64,000 nucleotides of DNA, taken from contig LJIE01000001.1 of assembly GCA_001281695.1 (NCBI GenBank), positions 1,998,586-2,062,585 of the forward strand, read 5' to 3'. The translations under genes and the position numbers were made by a program. This document shows positions 45,147 to 53,957 of the stretch, one piece after another (position 1 is the stretch's first letter; every line of letters begins with the position of its first letter). The notes under the pieces were generated by a model. It saw only the letters and a program-made list of their open reading frames with translations, was not told the DNA's origin and did not search any database. Origin of the DNA: a bacterium 336/3. Lineage in GTDB: Bacteria; Bacteroidota; Bacteroidia; Cytophagales; Thermonemataceae.

Positions 45147-46121
45147 ATGCTTTATCTGAAAAATATTTCAAAATCTTATCAGGAGCAAAATGTTGCTTTA
45201 AAAAATATTAATTTAGAAATAAAACAAGGTGAAATGGTTTTTGTGGTAGGAGAAAGTGGTTCGGGAAAAAGTACCTTAATCAAGATCATGGCTGGCATAC
45301 TCAATCCTGATGGTGAAAATCCAAGCATTTACCTAGATCAAGAGAAATTATACCCAACGATAGAAAAATTGATTGCGGGTTATCCATCTATCAAAATACT
45401 TCAGCAAAATAACCCACTTTTGCCATTTCATAATGTTTTTGAGAATTTGAGAATTCCTTTACGCAGTTTTACAAAAGAATATCAAGAAAAAAGAATTCGT
45501 GAACTACTGAAACTCTGTCATCTCGAAAAAGCTGCTCAAAAGCTTCCTAGAGAACTCTCAGGTGGGCAATTACAACGCATTGCATTGGCACAGACATTGG
45601 CAGATGAACCTTCTATTTTACTTTTGGATGAGCCTTTTAGCCACCTTGATACTTTCACCAAAAATACTATCAGAGAGGATATTTTTAGAATTTTACGAAA
45701 ACATAAAATTACTACTGTTTGCATCAGCCACGATACGCAAGAGGCTTTGAGTTATGCAGATAGAATCATTGTGATGAAAGATGGAAAAATTATACAGCAA
45801 GGTACACCCGAAATGCTTTATCAATGCCCTAAAAACAGCTATATAGCTACACTTTTTGGAAATGAAAATATTTTAAGCCCCGAATTTTCTGAAAATTACT
45901 GGCAAAAACCACAAAAAGCTTGTATTCGGACTGAGCATATCAAAATTTCTCAAATACCTACTCTATGGGAAGCTACTATCCAAACCCAAAAATATGTTGG
46001 TAAAGGCTACGAAGTACTTTGTACCATTGGAAAGCAGAAAATAAAAATGTTTAGTCCTCAAAAAATAGCGAAAAAAAGCATTTTTATAGAAATAGATGAA
46101 AAAAACATTCATTTCTTCTAA
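45147..46121 (+). CDS. ABC transporter ATP-binding protein, PotA/CysA type
   Basis: A 324-aa ATPase. Walker A GESGSGKST, Q-loop ILQQNNPLL, signature LSGGQLQRIALAQ, Walker B ILLLDEPFSHLD and the switch His in ISHDTQEAL are all present. The C-terminal about 90 residues (after ATLFGNENIL) are a TOBE-like beta domain, ending NIHFF, as in polyamine, sulfate and ion importers. No permease or binding-protein gene is adjacent, so the partners lie elsewhere. The domain order and length suit an importer of the PotA, CysA or ModC kind, but the substrate is not known. Confidence 0.87.
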   Translation: MLYLKNISKSYQEQNVALKNINLEIKQGEMVFVVGESGSGKSTLIKIMAGILNPDGENPSIYLDQEKLYPTIEKLIAGYPSIKILQQNNPLLPFHNVFENLRIPLRSFTKEYQEKRIRELLKLCHLEKAAQKLPRELSGGQLQRIALAQTLADEPSILLLDEPFSHLDTFTKNTIREDIFRILRKHKITTVCISHDTQEALSYADRIIVMKDGKIIQQGTPEMLYQCPKNSYIATLFGNENILSPEFSENYWQKPQKACIRTEHIKISQIPTLWEATIQTQKYVGKGYEVLCTIGKQKIKMFSPQKIAKKSIFIEIDEKNIHFF

Positions 46122-46162
46122 AAAATCTTTAAAAGAATATGTACTATATTATCAGATTTTCA

Positions 46163-46170
46163 TATTTTTG
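46163..46170 (+). promoter_or_regulatory. possible -7 box of the OmpA-like gene
   Basis: TATTTTTG fits TAnnTTTG and lies 49 bases ahead of the ATG at 46220. No -33 TTG is in the right place. Confidence 0.3.
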
Positions 46171-46219
46171 ACTTCAAAATTAAAAACATATTTAACAACA
46201 TAAAACACGATATAATTTT

Positions 46220-46957
46220 ATGAGTACAAATCCTAAAAATGATCAGGAAGATGAAGATGTAGTAGCACTTTGGTGGATATTTGGTGGTTTAATTGTGGTG
46301 TTCGGACTTACTTGGTTTGCCTATAAACTCAAAGATTATAAATCAGGGACACCTATTGCAAGTTATTTTTCTTCGGAAAAAGCAAATACTGATACCATTA
46401 AAGTAGAAACTCCTGTAAAAAAAGATGAACATGAAGGACACGACCATGCAGGACATGACCACAGCCATACCAAACACGCTATCGTCAAAGAAGAATTGGG
46501 TAAATTCAAAGAAGACAAACTTCCTGATGGTATAACCCTTGAAATCCCTGAGTTGGGTATCGAAAGTAAATTGCTTGCTTTTATCAAAGATAACACCAAA
46601 CCAGTAGATAAAACGACTTGGTTCGATTTTGATAGATTATTATTTGAAACGGGTAGCTCTAAACTCAAACCCGAATCGCAAGAGCAATTAGAAAATATTG
46701 TAAAAATCTTGAAGGCATATCCTAATGTGGAAATTAAGATTGGAGGCTATACTGATAATGTAGGAAACCCTGCAAACAATCTAAAACTTTCTCAGGAAAG
46801 AGCAGATGCTGTAAAAGCTGAAATGGTAAAATTAGGCGTTACAGATACTCGTGTAGCATCTGAAGGCTATGGAGACCAGTTCCCTGTGGCTGATAATAAT
46901 ACAGAAGAAGGAAGAGACAAAAATCGTAGAGTTTCTGTAAGAGTTACTAAAAAATAA
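46220..46957 (+). CDS. OmpA-like protein with His-rich linker
   Basis: A 245-aa protein with one N-terminal transmembrane helix (ALWWIFGGLIVVFGLTWFAY), a linker, and a C-terminal OmpA domain of about 110 residues (FDFDRLLFETGSSKL, GGYTDNVGNPANN, NRRVSVRVTKK) that should bind peptidoglycan. The linker at residues 71-86 is HEGHDHAGHDHSHTKH, a dense His/Asp motif that could bind zinc or nickel. The TM helix and lack of a cleavable signal suggest inner-membrane anchoring with the OmpA domain in the periplasm. The His-rich segment is unusual for this family. A terminator follows. Confidence 0.88.
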   Translation: MSTNPKNDQEDEDVVALWWIFGGLIVVFGLTWFAYKLKDYKSGTPIASYFSSEKANTDTIKVETPVKKDEHEGHDHAGHDHSHTKHAIVKEELGKFKEDKLPDGITLEIPELGIESKLLAFIKDNTKPVDKTTWFDFDRLLFETGSSKLKPESQEQLENIVKILKAYPNVEIKIGGYTDNVGNPANNLKLSQERADAVKAEMVKLGVTDTRVASEGYGDQFPVADNNTEEGRDKNRRVSVRVTKK

Positions 46958-46978
46958 AAAGAATAATATTTTAATTTT

Positions 46979-47010
46979 AAAAGCCTAAATGCTTCGCATT
47001 TGGGCTTTTA
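46979..47010 (+). terminator. rho-independent terminator of the OmpA-like gene
   Basis: A hairpin with stem AAAAGCC.AAATGC / GCATTT.GGCTTTT, a 3-nt loop (TTC) and one G-T pair, lying between the OmpA-like gene and queA and followed by TATTTT. Confidence 0.8.
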
Positions 47011-47027
47011 TTTTGAGAAAAATTACC

Positions 47028-47035
47028 TAATTTTG
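47028..47035 (+). promoter_or_regulatory. possible -7 box of queA
   Basis: TAATTTTG fits TAnnTTTG, 36 bases ahead of the TTG start of queA. No -33 partner at the normal spacing. Confidence 0.3.
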
Positions 47036-47071
47036 CAAAAAAGATAGTAAAAACTAAAAATCACGATTACC

Positions 47072-48271
47072 TTGGAATCCTTCAATCTACAAGATTATAT
47101 TTACGATTTACCTACACACAAAATAGCCCAACAACCACTTGCCAAACGAGATGATGCTAAATTGTTGGTTTATCAACATGAAACTATCAAAGACTATACT
47201 TTTCATCAAATCCCTGATTTGTTGCCTGCTGATAGTTTTTTATTTTTCAATAATACTAAAGTAATTCCAGCTCGTTTGTTTTTTACAAAACCTACAGGAG
47301 CAACGATTGAAATATTTTTATTAGAGGCAAAAGAGCCCTCTAATATTGTAGCTATTACAATGGAGGCTAAAAAAAGGTGTGTGTGGAATTGTATGATAGG
47401 CAATCGAAAACGTTTCAAGGAAGCTCTACACCAAGAATTAACCATAGAAAACCAAACTTTGCATCTGCAAGTCAATTTGCTGGAGGAAAATGAAGTGGAA
47501 TTTGTTTGGGATAATGATGCTATTTCTTTTGCTGAAATTTTGCATTATTTGGGAAAATTGCCTCTACCACCTTACATCAAACGAGAAGCTCAAAAATCTG
47601 ATGAAGAACGTTATCAAACTGTTTTTGCAGAAAAGGAGGGAGCTGTGGCTGCTCCAACAGCCAGTTTGCATTTTACAGAAGAAGTGCTTGAAAAACTGCA
47701 ACAAAAAGGGATTCTTTATGATTTCCTGACGCTTCATGTGGGGGCTGGTACATTTCAGCCTGTCAAAGAAACAGACGATTTCAGAAACCATACCATGCAT
47801 GCAGAACAAATAGTGGTTTCCAAGAAAAATATTGAAAATATTCTCCAAAATCTTGATAAAACCATTGTGGCAGTAGGTACAACAGGCATGCGTACCCTTG
47901 AGAGTATTTATTGGTTTGGAGCAAAAATTATTGACCAAAATATCACAGATACAACTATTTGGGTTGAAAAACTACTGCCTTACAGCATTCAATCACCTGC
48001 TTCACCCAAAGAGGCATTGGAAGCCATTTTGGATTTGATGCAAAAAAATAATTTGGAAGAGCTTAGAGGACAAACAGAAATCTTTATTTTTCCAAGTTAT
48101 AGGTTTAAAATATGTAAAGGACTCATTACAAATTTTCACATGCCCGAAACTACACTTATTTTGCTTGTAGCTTCTTTTATGGGTCAAAATTGGCGAAAAG
48201 TTTATGAACATGCTTTAAATAATGAATACCGTTTTTTAAGCTATGGAGATTCCTCTTTACTCTTAATCTAA
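47072..48271 (+). CDS. queA: tRNA preQ1(34) S-adenosylmethionine ribosyltransferase-isomerase QueA
   Basis: A 399-aa QueA with a TTG start, chosen because it begins the conserved N-terminal YDLPTHKIAQQPLAKRDDAK without a better ATG. It transfers the ribosyl part of AdoMet to preQ1 in the tRNA anticodon, the penultimate step of queuosine synthesis. Fixed parts seen are FNNTKVIPARLF, GKLPLPPYIKRE, QTVFAEKEGAVAAPTASLHF, LTLHVGAGTFQPVK, HAEQIVVS, VGTTGMRTLES and LITNFHMPETTLILLVASFMG. Full length compared with the family's 340-400 aa. Located just before dnaA. A -7 like box lies upstream. Confidence 0.96.
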   Translation: MESFNLQDYIYDLPTHKIAQQPLAKRDDAKLLVYQHETIKDYTFHQIPDLLPADSFLFFNNTKVIPARLFFTKPTGATIEIFLLEAKEPSNIVAITMEAKKRCVWNCMIGNRKRFKEALHQELTIENQTLHLQVNLLEENEVEFVWDNDAISFAEILHYLGKLPLPPYIKREAQKSDEERYQTVFAEKEGAVAAPTASLHFTEEVLEKLQQKGILYDFLTLHVGAGTFQPVKETDDFRNHTMHAEQIVVSKKNIENILQNLDKTIVAVGTTGMRTLESIYWFGAKIIDQNITDTTIWVEKLLPYSIQSPASPKEALEAILDLMQKNNLEELRGQTEIFIFPSYRFKICKGLITNFHMPETTLILLVASFMGQNWRKVYEHALNNEYRFLSYGDSSLLLI

Positions 48272-48465
48272 ATTTTTTTTAAAAATAATAATTTGATTAT
48301 AAAGCTTTTGTAGTTTTTTGAGAGCTTTTAAAAAAAACTTAACTTTCAGTTGTGAAATTTTTTTAGCACTTTTGTTCCCCTGATTTAAAAAAAATACGTA
48401 TTTAGTATATAAATAAATAACTACAGACAACGACTGTGCTTAAAACTTCAATTTTCCATAATCCG
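48272..48465. other. AT-rich spacer upstream of dnaA
   Basis: The spacer has long A and T runs but no TTATCCACA-type DnaA box was found. It gives no support for oriC at this place, though the dnaA promoter should lie here. Confidence 0.45.
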
Positions 48466-49908
48466 ATGATAAAAGACCATAGAGTAGTATGGGAAAATTG
48501 CCTACGTGTAATTCAGCAGTATCTGCCTGAGCATACCTTCAAGACTTGGTTTGGTCCTGTGGTACCTGTCAGTCTTCATAATAATATCTTAACAATACAA
48601 GTACCCAGCCCATTCTATTATGAATGGATAGAAGAAAACTATGTAGATATTTTACGTAAAGCTATAGACCAAGAATTGGGTGCAGAAGGAAAACTTGAAT
48701 ATTCGCTTGTTGTGGATAAAGGAAATGCTGAAAGCCTTCCCAAAACCATGACCGTTCCTAATAATAAAATTGAATTGGACATCAAAAGTAAAGAAGAAAA
48801 GCCCAATCACGATTTGCAGAAACGTAAACAGCAAATCATGAAAGAGCATGATGCTTTTTTTAGAGATATTCAATTCAATGAAAATTATACATTCGATAAT
48901 TTTGTAGAAGGAGACTGTAATAGATTGGCTCGTTCAGCAGGTTTTGCTGTAGCTAAAAAACCTGGGGTAACAGCATTCAACCCTTTGATGTTGTATGGAG
49001 GTGTAGGACTTGGTAAAACGCATTTGGTACAAGCTATTGCCAATCATGTTCGATTCAATTCTCCTGAAAAAATAGTAGTTTATATTTCTTCCGAAAAGTT
49101 TGTTAATCAGTTTATTGAAGAGCTTAAAAGCAATAATCTTCAAAAACTTACAAATTTTTATCTTAAAATAGATGTATTGATCATTGATGACGTTCAGTTT
49201 CTTTCAGGAAAAGAACGTACACAGGAAATGTTTTTCCATATCTTCAATCATTTACATCAACATGGCAAGCAAATCATCATGACAAGTGACCGTCCTCCAA
49301 AGGAACTTCAAGGCTTGGAAGATAGATTGCTTTCTCGTTTCAAGTGGGGACTTACAGCGGATGTACAACAACCCGATTTTGAAACAAGAGTTGCTATTAT
49401 TCATAGAAAACTTCAAAATGAAGGCATTAGCATCAGTTATGATGTAATTGATTATCTTGCTCATAGCATTGATAGTAATATTAGAGAGTTGGAAGGAGTA
49501 ATTGTTTCATTAATGGCAAGGTCAAACCTTGATAGAAGAGAAATAGATGTACAACTTGCTAAAGAAACTGTAAGACATATTGTTAAGAAAGTAGATGATC
49601 GCCGTCCTGATGATGTAGAAGTAGGTATAGATTCTATTCAAAGAACTGTTTGTCAATATTTTGGTGTAACAGAAGAAGAACTAAAAGGAAAAGCAAGAAC
49701 CAAAGCTTTGGCACTTGCTCGTCAAATGGCTATGTATTTGTGTAAAGAATATACAGAGTTTTCTTTGAAAGCGATTGGGTTTCATTTTGGGGGTAGAGAT
49801 CATAGTACAGTGATTCATGCGATACAAACCATCAGTGATTTGAGAGAAGTAGATAGCAGTGTTCGTAATGATGTAGCAGCACTCATGAAGATTTTAAATA
49901 AAAGATAA
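48466..49908 (+). CDS. dnaA: chromosomal replication initiator DnaA
   Basis: A 480-aa DnaA. The ATG at 48466 is used, since the conserved domain I starts right after it (VVWENCLRVIQQYLPEHTFKTWF). A GTG at 48436 would add ten residues and cannot be excluded. Domain III has Walker A GGVGLGKTHLVQAIA, Walker B VLIIDDVQFLSGK and the sensor parts ITSDRPP-like MTSDRPPKELQGLEDRL. Domain IV ends with the DNA-binding signature GRDHSTVIHA. It opens the origin and recruits the helicase. The gene lies between queA and a ComA-like gene, not beside dnaN or recF, as is common in Bacteroidota. Confidence 0.97.
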   Translation: MIKDHRVVWENCLRVIQQYLPEHTFKTWFGPVVPVSLHNNILTIQVPSPFYYEWIEENYVDILRKAIDQELGAEGKLEYSLVVDKGNAESLPKTMTVPNNKIELDIKSKEEKPNHDLQKRKQQIMKEHDAFFRDIQFNENYTFDNFVEGDCNRLARSAGFAVAKKPGVTAFNPLMLYGGVGLGKTHLVQAIANHVRFNSPEKIVVYISSEKFVNQFIEELKSNNLQKLTNFYLKIDVLIIDDVQFLSGKERTQEMFFHIFNHLHQHGKQIIMTSDRPPKELQGLEDRLLSRFKWGLTADVQQPDFETRVAIIHRKLQNEGISISYDVIDYLAHSIDSNIRELEGVIVSLMARSNLDRREIDVQLAKETVRHIVKKVDDRRPDDVEVGIDSIQRTVCQYFGVTEEELKGKARTKALALARQMAMYLCKEYTEFSLKAIGFHFGGRDHSTVIHAIQTISDLREVDSSVRNDVAALMKILNKR

Positions 49909-49935
49909 TATTAAGAATTATAAATCAGCTAAATA

Positions 49936-50706
49936 ATGAATTATAACCTTCAGCATGTGCCTGAACGTTCAGGCAAACCTCGTCAATCAGGTCTTACGAT
50001 GGTAATGGATAAAGGATTGAGTGTAAGAGAAATCGAAGATATGTTAGAAGTAGCAGGCGATCATATAGATGTTGTGAAACTAGGTTGGGCAACCTCTTAT
50101 GTTAGTGCTAATTTGCAAAGAAAATTAGATGCTTATAAAGCAGCCAATATTCCTACTTATTTTGGAGGAACTCTATTTGAAGCTTTTATCGTTAGAAAAC
50201 AATTTGACGATTATAAAAGATTGATCGACAGATACCAAATGCCTTATGTTGAAGTTTCTGATGGTTCCATTGAACTCCCACACGAAGAAAAATGTAATTA
50301 TATCAGTGAATTAGCTAAACAAGTTACAGTACTTTCTGAGGTAGGTTCTAAAGATGCTGAAAAAATATTGGCACCTTATCAGTGGATTGAACTTATGCAA
50401 GCAGAATTGCAAGCAGGAGCTTGGAAGGTAATAGGTGAAGCGAGAGAATCAGGTACTGTAGGGCTTTTTAGAGATTCTGGAGAAGTACGCCAAGGACTTG
50501 TGAAAGAGATTATTCACACTATTCCAGCTGAGAAAATTATTTGGGAGGCACCTCAAAAATCACAACAAGTTTGGTTCGTAAAACTACTTGGGGCAAATGT
50601 AAATCTTGGAAATATAGCTCCCAATGAAGTGATATCTGTAGAAACTATTCGTTTAGGGCTACGAGGAGATACATTTAGTCATTTTCTCCCAAAAGAACTT
50701 TTATAA
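49936..50706 (+). CDS. phosphosulfolactate synthase (ComA family)
   Basis: A 256-aa TIM-barrel-type protein of the phosphosulfolactate synthase family. Parts seen include KPRQSGLTMVMDKGLSVRE, VKLGWATSYV, PTYFGGTLFEAF, PYVEVSDGSIELP, EVGSKD, VIGEARESGTVGLFR, and IIWEAPQKSQQVWFVKLLGANVNLGNI. In archaea ComA adds sulfite to phosphoenolpyruvate on the way to coenzyme M. In Bacteroidota the product could feed cysteate and sulfonolipids such as capnine, important for gliding in this group, but that is inferred. It lies 27 bases after dnaA and ends at a strong terminator. No further sulfolactate genes are seen here. Confidence 0.88.
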   Translation: MNYNLQHVPERSGKPRQSGLTMVMDKGLSVREIEDMLEVAGDHIDVVKLGWATSYVSANLQRKLDAYKAANIPTYFGGTLFEAFIVRKQFDDYKRLIDRYQMPYVEVSDGSIELPHEEKCNYISELAKQVTVLSEVGSKDAEKILAPYQWIELMQAELQAGAWKVIGEARESGTVGLFRDSGEVRQGLVKEIIHTIPAEKIIWEAPQKSQQVWFVKLLGANVNLGNIAPNEVISVETIRLGLRGDTFSHFLPKELL

Positions 50707-50711
50707 AACAG

Positions 50712-50739
50712 AGGCTCGTATTGTTACGAGCCTTTTTTC
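50712..50739. terminator. terminator after the ComA-like gene
   Basis: A 9-bp perfect stem AGGCTCGTA / TACGAGCCT with a 4-nt loop and a T run. It lies between convergent genes. Confidence 0.85.
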
Positions 50740-50751
50740 TTTATTAATACA

Positions 50752-50970
50752 TTAGTTTTTTTTAGTAGGATAATCTTCATAAAAAGCCTCATCAAAAGTT
50801 AAGTGACTAGGCTCACCTTTTTTGAGTACAATCAAAATTAAACCAATCACAATAAGAGGAGAAAATAAGTACATGATAGCTGTAATGTACTCTGGTGTCC
50901 AGTAGAGTGTAGTGGCATATATCAAAAGATATATGGTAGCTAAAAAAATGGGAATACGAATCTTTTTCAT
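50752..50970 (-). CDS. small two-helix membrane protein (72 aa)
   Basis: A 72-aa product with two hydrophobic helices (RIPIFLATIYLLIYATTLYW and ITAIMYLFSPLIVIGLILIV) and a soluble tail HLTFDEAFYEDYPTKKN. The start ATG at 50970 gives a basic first helix (KKIR), normal for inner-membrane insertion. It diverges from the J-domain gene and converges on the ComA-like gene terminator. I do not recognise a family. The gene is supported by its composition and by filling the gap cleanly. Confidence 0.65.
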   Translation of the reverse strand: MKKIRIPIFLATIYLLIYATTLYWTPEYITAIMYLFSPLIVIGLILIVLKKGEPSHLTFDEAFYEDYPTKKN

Positions 50971-51004
50971 AACAATAAACTTTTACTAATAAGCTGAAAG
51001 TCAT

Positions 51005-51012
51005 TATCTTTG
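51005..51012 (+). promoter_or_regulatory. possible -7 box of the J-domain membrane protein gene
   Basis: TATCTTTG fits TAnnTTTG and sits 22 bases before the ATG at 51035, with no clear -33 element. Confidence 0.35.
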
Positions 51013-51034
51013 TTTTTAAATTCTGTAAATAATT

Positions 51035-52054
51035 ATGATTGATATACCTAGGTATTACCAGCTCTTAGGAGTGAATGAAAAAGATAGTCTGGCTAAAATC
51101 AAACAAGCCTATTTTGATAAAACCAAAGAAATTCATCATCAATATGCAACATCTCAGGAGGCTCAAGAAGCTTTTATAGCCCTTACAGAGGCTTATGAAG
51201 TAGTTTCAGGAAAAATGCAAAGGAAACTCAAGTCAAAAAGCTTTGATTATGAAACTTGGATTAAAGAAGTGAAGAATAAAGCAGATTTTTATGCTGAGAA
51301 AAAACATGAAGACTTTGAGAAATTTATCAATGAAGACTATAATTATCTGGCTCTTGTAAGAATAGGGGGAATGGTTGGGATGATATTAGCTTTAACTTTT
51401 ATTCCATTTATACTGTATATAGGATATGTCAAAGATTTTTTCTGGGGTTCTGTTTTTGTAGTAGTCATTACACTTCCAATTACAGGTCATTTGGTATATT
51501 ATGGGTTAGATAGCTTAAAAATGGGAAATTTAAATGATGCTATACAAACTATTGTTACCAATATAATATTTCAAATAGTTGGATTAAGTGTAATCAATGT
51601 TGTTGTTTTTTTAAGAATAGGTTTACAAACGCTTATTACACTACAAACTTATGCATTAATATATCTTTTGTCAATACTTGTTGCTTTTGTTGTTGCACAA
51701 TGGGTATATCCTCTTAAAAAGACATCTAAAAAATATCTTTATATATTTGCTTTAGTACCTTTTGTAATGAGTTTATTTTTATGTTTCAATTATTTTTTTA
51801 GCTCATATCCTACACAAGAAACCTATCAATATCATGTTCATTTACAATATTATAAAAATAGGAGACCTAAAGTAAGCTCAAAAATTACATTAAAGTATGA
51901 TGGATATGAGAAATATGGTGAGTACATAGGCTTACAAGTTTTTTGGGACTACAAACCCATAGAAAGCTCAAGTAATATTCGTTATACATTTAAACAAGGG
52001 CTTTTTGGTATCAGAGTTATGACTGATTATGAGTTTTCTCCTGATGAAAAGTAA
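51035..52054 (+). CDS. membrane protein with degenerate J domain
   Basis: A 339-aa protein. The first about 60 residues look like a DnaJ J domain: YYQLLGVNEKDSLAKIKQAY, a helix II and then AFIALTEAYEVVS. The HPD tripeptide needed to stimulate DnaK ATPase is replaced by HHQ (residues 34-36). About six hydrophobic segments follow (IGGMVGMILALTFIPFILYI, VFVVVITLPITGHLVYY and others), then a soluble C-terminal domain from about residue 262. It may be a J-like docking protein that does not act through DnaK. The function is unknown. The next gene begins six bases later. Confidence 0.75.
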   Translation: MIDIPRYYQLLGVNEKDSLAKIKQAYFDKTKEIHHQYATSQEAQEAFIALTEAYEVVSGKMQRKLKSKSFDYETWIKEVKNKADFYAEKKHEDFEKFINEDYNYLALVRIGGMVGMILALTFIPFILYIGYVKDFFWGSVFVVVITLPITGHLVYYGLDSLKMGNLNDAIQTIVTNIIFQIVGLSVINVVVFLRIGLQTLITLQTYALIYLLSILVAFVVAQWVYPLKKTSKKYLYIFALVPFVMSLFLCFNYFFSSYPTQETYQYHVHLQYYKNRRPKVSSKITLKYDGYEKYGEYIGLQVFWDYKPIESSSNIRYTFKQGLFGIRVMTDYEFSPDEK

Positions 52055-52060
52055 AAAATT

Positions 52061-52492
52061 ATGCCAAACTATATCAATTACATCAACATTTTAAAACACC
52101 CACAATTTGCATTTTGTCAGCCTACAGCTGATACAGATGTGGCATGGTTTTATTTGAATTCCACAGAATCTATATGGCATGAGATACACATAGATTATTT
52201 TACTGTCAAAGCCTCTATACATTATTTTATTAGAAAAAATAAAATAAATCTGCACATTGAAATACCATTTGAAACCCCTTTGCCTGAACAAACTCCTCAA
52301 GAAAGAGAAGAGCTTGCTTGGCAGAGATTTTCTATCTGGATAGATACCCCTCAAAATGCTCAAAGCTATACCTCAAAACCAAAAGAGTCTTTGAAATATA
52401 GTCTTTGGGATACATTTGATAAAGGTTTTTTCTTTGATTATCAGGAGGGTATGTTACTGGGTTTTTATACTAATTTTTGGGATGCTGATTAA
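52061..52492 (+). CDS. hypothetical protein
   Basis: A 143-aa soluble protein, without signal peptide or TM helix. The first part MPNYINYINILKHPQFAFCQ is followed by PTADTDVAWFYLNSTES and a beta-rich middle with SIHYFIRKNKINLHIEIPFE. No family or active-site motif was recognised. It lies six bases after the J-domain gene, so it may be cotranscribed, and its end overlaps the end of the convergent permease gene by four bases. A function cannot be assigned. Confidence 0.6.
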   Translation: MPNYINYINILKHPQFAFCQPTADTDVAWFYLNSTESIWHEIHIDYFTVKASIHYFIRKNKINLHIEIPFETPLPEQTPQEREELAWQRFSIWIDTPQNAQSYTSKPKESLKYSLWDTFDKGFFFDYQEGMLLGFYTNFWDAD

Positions 52493-53856
52493 ACGCTAGT
52501 TTCTTCTTTACTTTTAAATAAAAAATACACAGGCACACCTGAAAGAATAATCAAGAAACCATAACGAGTATAAGGGATTTCTACAAGCCAAATAATACTG
52601 ATAACAGTTACCAAAATAAGATACAAAGCAGGCAAATAAGGGTATAACAATGCTTTATATGGGCGGGGAGCATCTGGCATTTTTTTACGTAAAATAAAAA
52701 TTGCTAAAATCGTAAGGAAATAGAAAAGCATCACAGCAAACATTACATAATCTAATAAGTCGCCATAAGCACCTGAAAGGCACAACACCGAAGCCCAAGC
52801 TGCTTGTACATACAAAGCATTCTGAGGTACATCATTTTTGTTTAGTTTACCCAAAGCCGAAAAGAAAATGCCATCTTTTGCCATTGCATAATACACTCTT
52901 GCCCCAGAAAGAATACAACCATTATCAGAGCTAAACGTTGAAACCATAATCAAGACACTCATCAGAATCAGACCGACACTTCCAAAAACACTGCTGATAG
53001 AGGTAGTTGCCACCAATTCGGCTTTCTGAATCTCAGGTAAGGGGAGAGCCACCAAATAGCCAATGTTGGTAAGGAGATAAATAACTGTAACAAGCCCTGT
53101 TCCAAGAGCTAAACTTCTGGGAATAGTTTTTTCAGGGTTTACAATTTCATCACCTGCAAAACTAATATTATTCCATGCATCACTCGAAAATAACGAGCCT
53201 ACCATTGCCACAGCAAAAATAGGCATCATGGCTGTCCAAGAAATGTTTTCAGGCATTGACCAATATTTTCCAAAATTTTGAGCAATGGCTTCAGGATTAC
53301 GTCCAAAAATGAAAATAACAATGAGTAAAACAAACAATGCTATCATCTTGGTACTTCCAAACCAATTTTGAATGAGTGTGCCATAGCGTACACCTTTACT
53401 ATTAATAAAGGAAAGTAACCAAATAATACCAATTGCTAAAAGTTGATTAGAGCCTACTTTAAACTTGCCTAATTCAAAAACGATATTAGTCTTATGAAAC
53501 AAAGGAACAAGCTCTCCAAAGGCATTAGAAAAGGCTACAGCAACAGCTGCGATTGTTCCTGTTTGGATAACTCCAAGAACTGTCCAACCATACAAAAAGG
53601 CAACAAGTTTATTATATGTTTTTCGTAAGAATACAAACTGTCCACCTGCTTGGGGCATCATGGCAGCCAACTCTCCATAACTTAAAGCTCCTGTCATGGT
53701 GATAAGCCCTGTAACAAGCCAAACAAGCAATAACAATGAAACAGATTGAACTTTTTGTGCAATGCCCGCACTGACAATAAAAATACCGGAGCCAATCATG
53801 GTGCCAGCTACCAGCATGACGGCATCAAATAAACGAATTTCTTTACGAAAAGACAT
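52489..53856 (-). CDS. APC family amino acid permease
   Basis: A 455-aa permease from the ATG at 53856 (MSFRKEIRLFDAVMLVAGTM). The longer start at 53901 adds a non-conserved leader. Twelve hydrophobic helices fit the amino acid-polyamine-organocation superfamily. The first helix holds the substrate-binding unwound motif MIGSGIF. Further parts are GALSYGELAAMMPQAGGQFVFLRK, SFINSKGVRYG, AWNNISFAGDEIVNPEKTIPRSL and ARVYYAMAKDGIFFSALGKLN. The layout and size fit the LAT-like subgroup of exchangers and permeases. It transports amino acids at the inner membrane; the exact substrate is unknown. Stand-alone. Confidence 0.88.
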   Translation of the reverse strand: MSFRKEIRLFDAVMLVAGTMIGSGIFIVSAGIAQKVQSVSLLLLVWLVTGLITMTGALSYGELAAMMPQAGGQFVFLRKTYNKLVAFLYGWTVLGVIQTGTIAAVAVAFSNAFGELVPLFHKTNIVFELGKFKVGSNQLLAIGIIWLLSFINSKGVRYGTLIQNWFGSTKMIALFVLLIVIFIFGRNPEAIAQNFGKYWSMPENISWTAMMPIFAVAMVGSLFSSDAWNNISFAGDEIVNPEKTIPRSLALGTGLVTVIYLLTNIGYLVALPLPEIQKAELVATTSISSVFGSVGLILMSVLIMVSTFSSDNGCILSGARVYYAMAKDGIFFSALGKLNKNDVPQNALYVQAAWASVLCLSGAYGDLLDYVMFAVMLFYFLTILAIFILRKKMPDAPRPYKALLYPYLPALYLILVTVISIIWLVEIPYTRYGFLIILSGVPVYFLFKSKEETSV

Positions 53857-53957
53857 ACAATAAAATTTGGATAGTAAAACCTTTGAGTTGATTTTAGGCA
53901 AAGGTATAAATTATCTCAAGCTCTCCAAAAAAATGCCTTTTTTGCAAAGAAAAATAA

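Noticed and set aside
48272-48465. Possible oriC upstream of dnaA
   Set aside because: No TTATCCACA-type boxes were seen; AT-richness alone is not enough.
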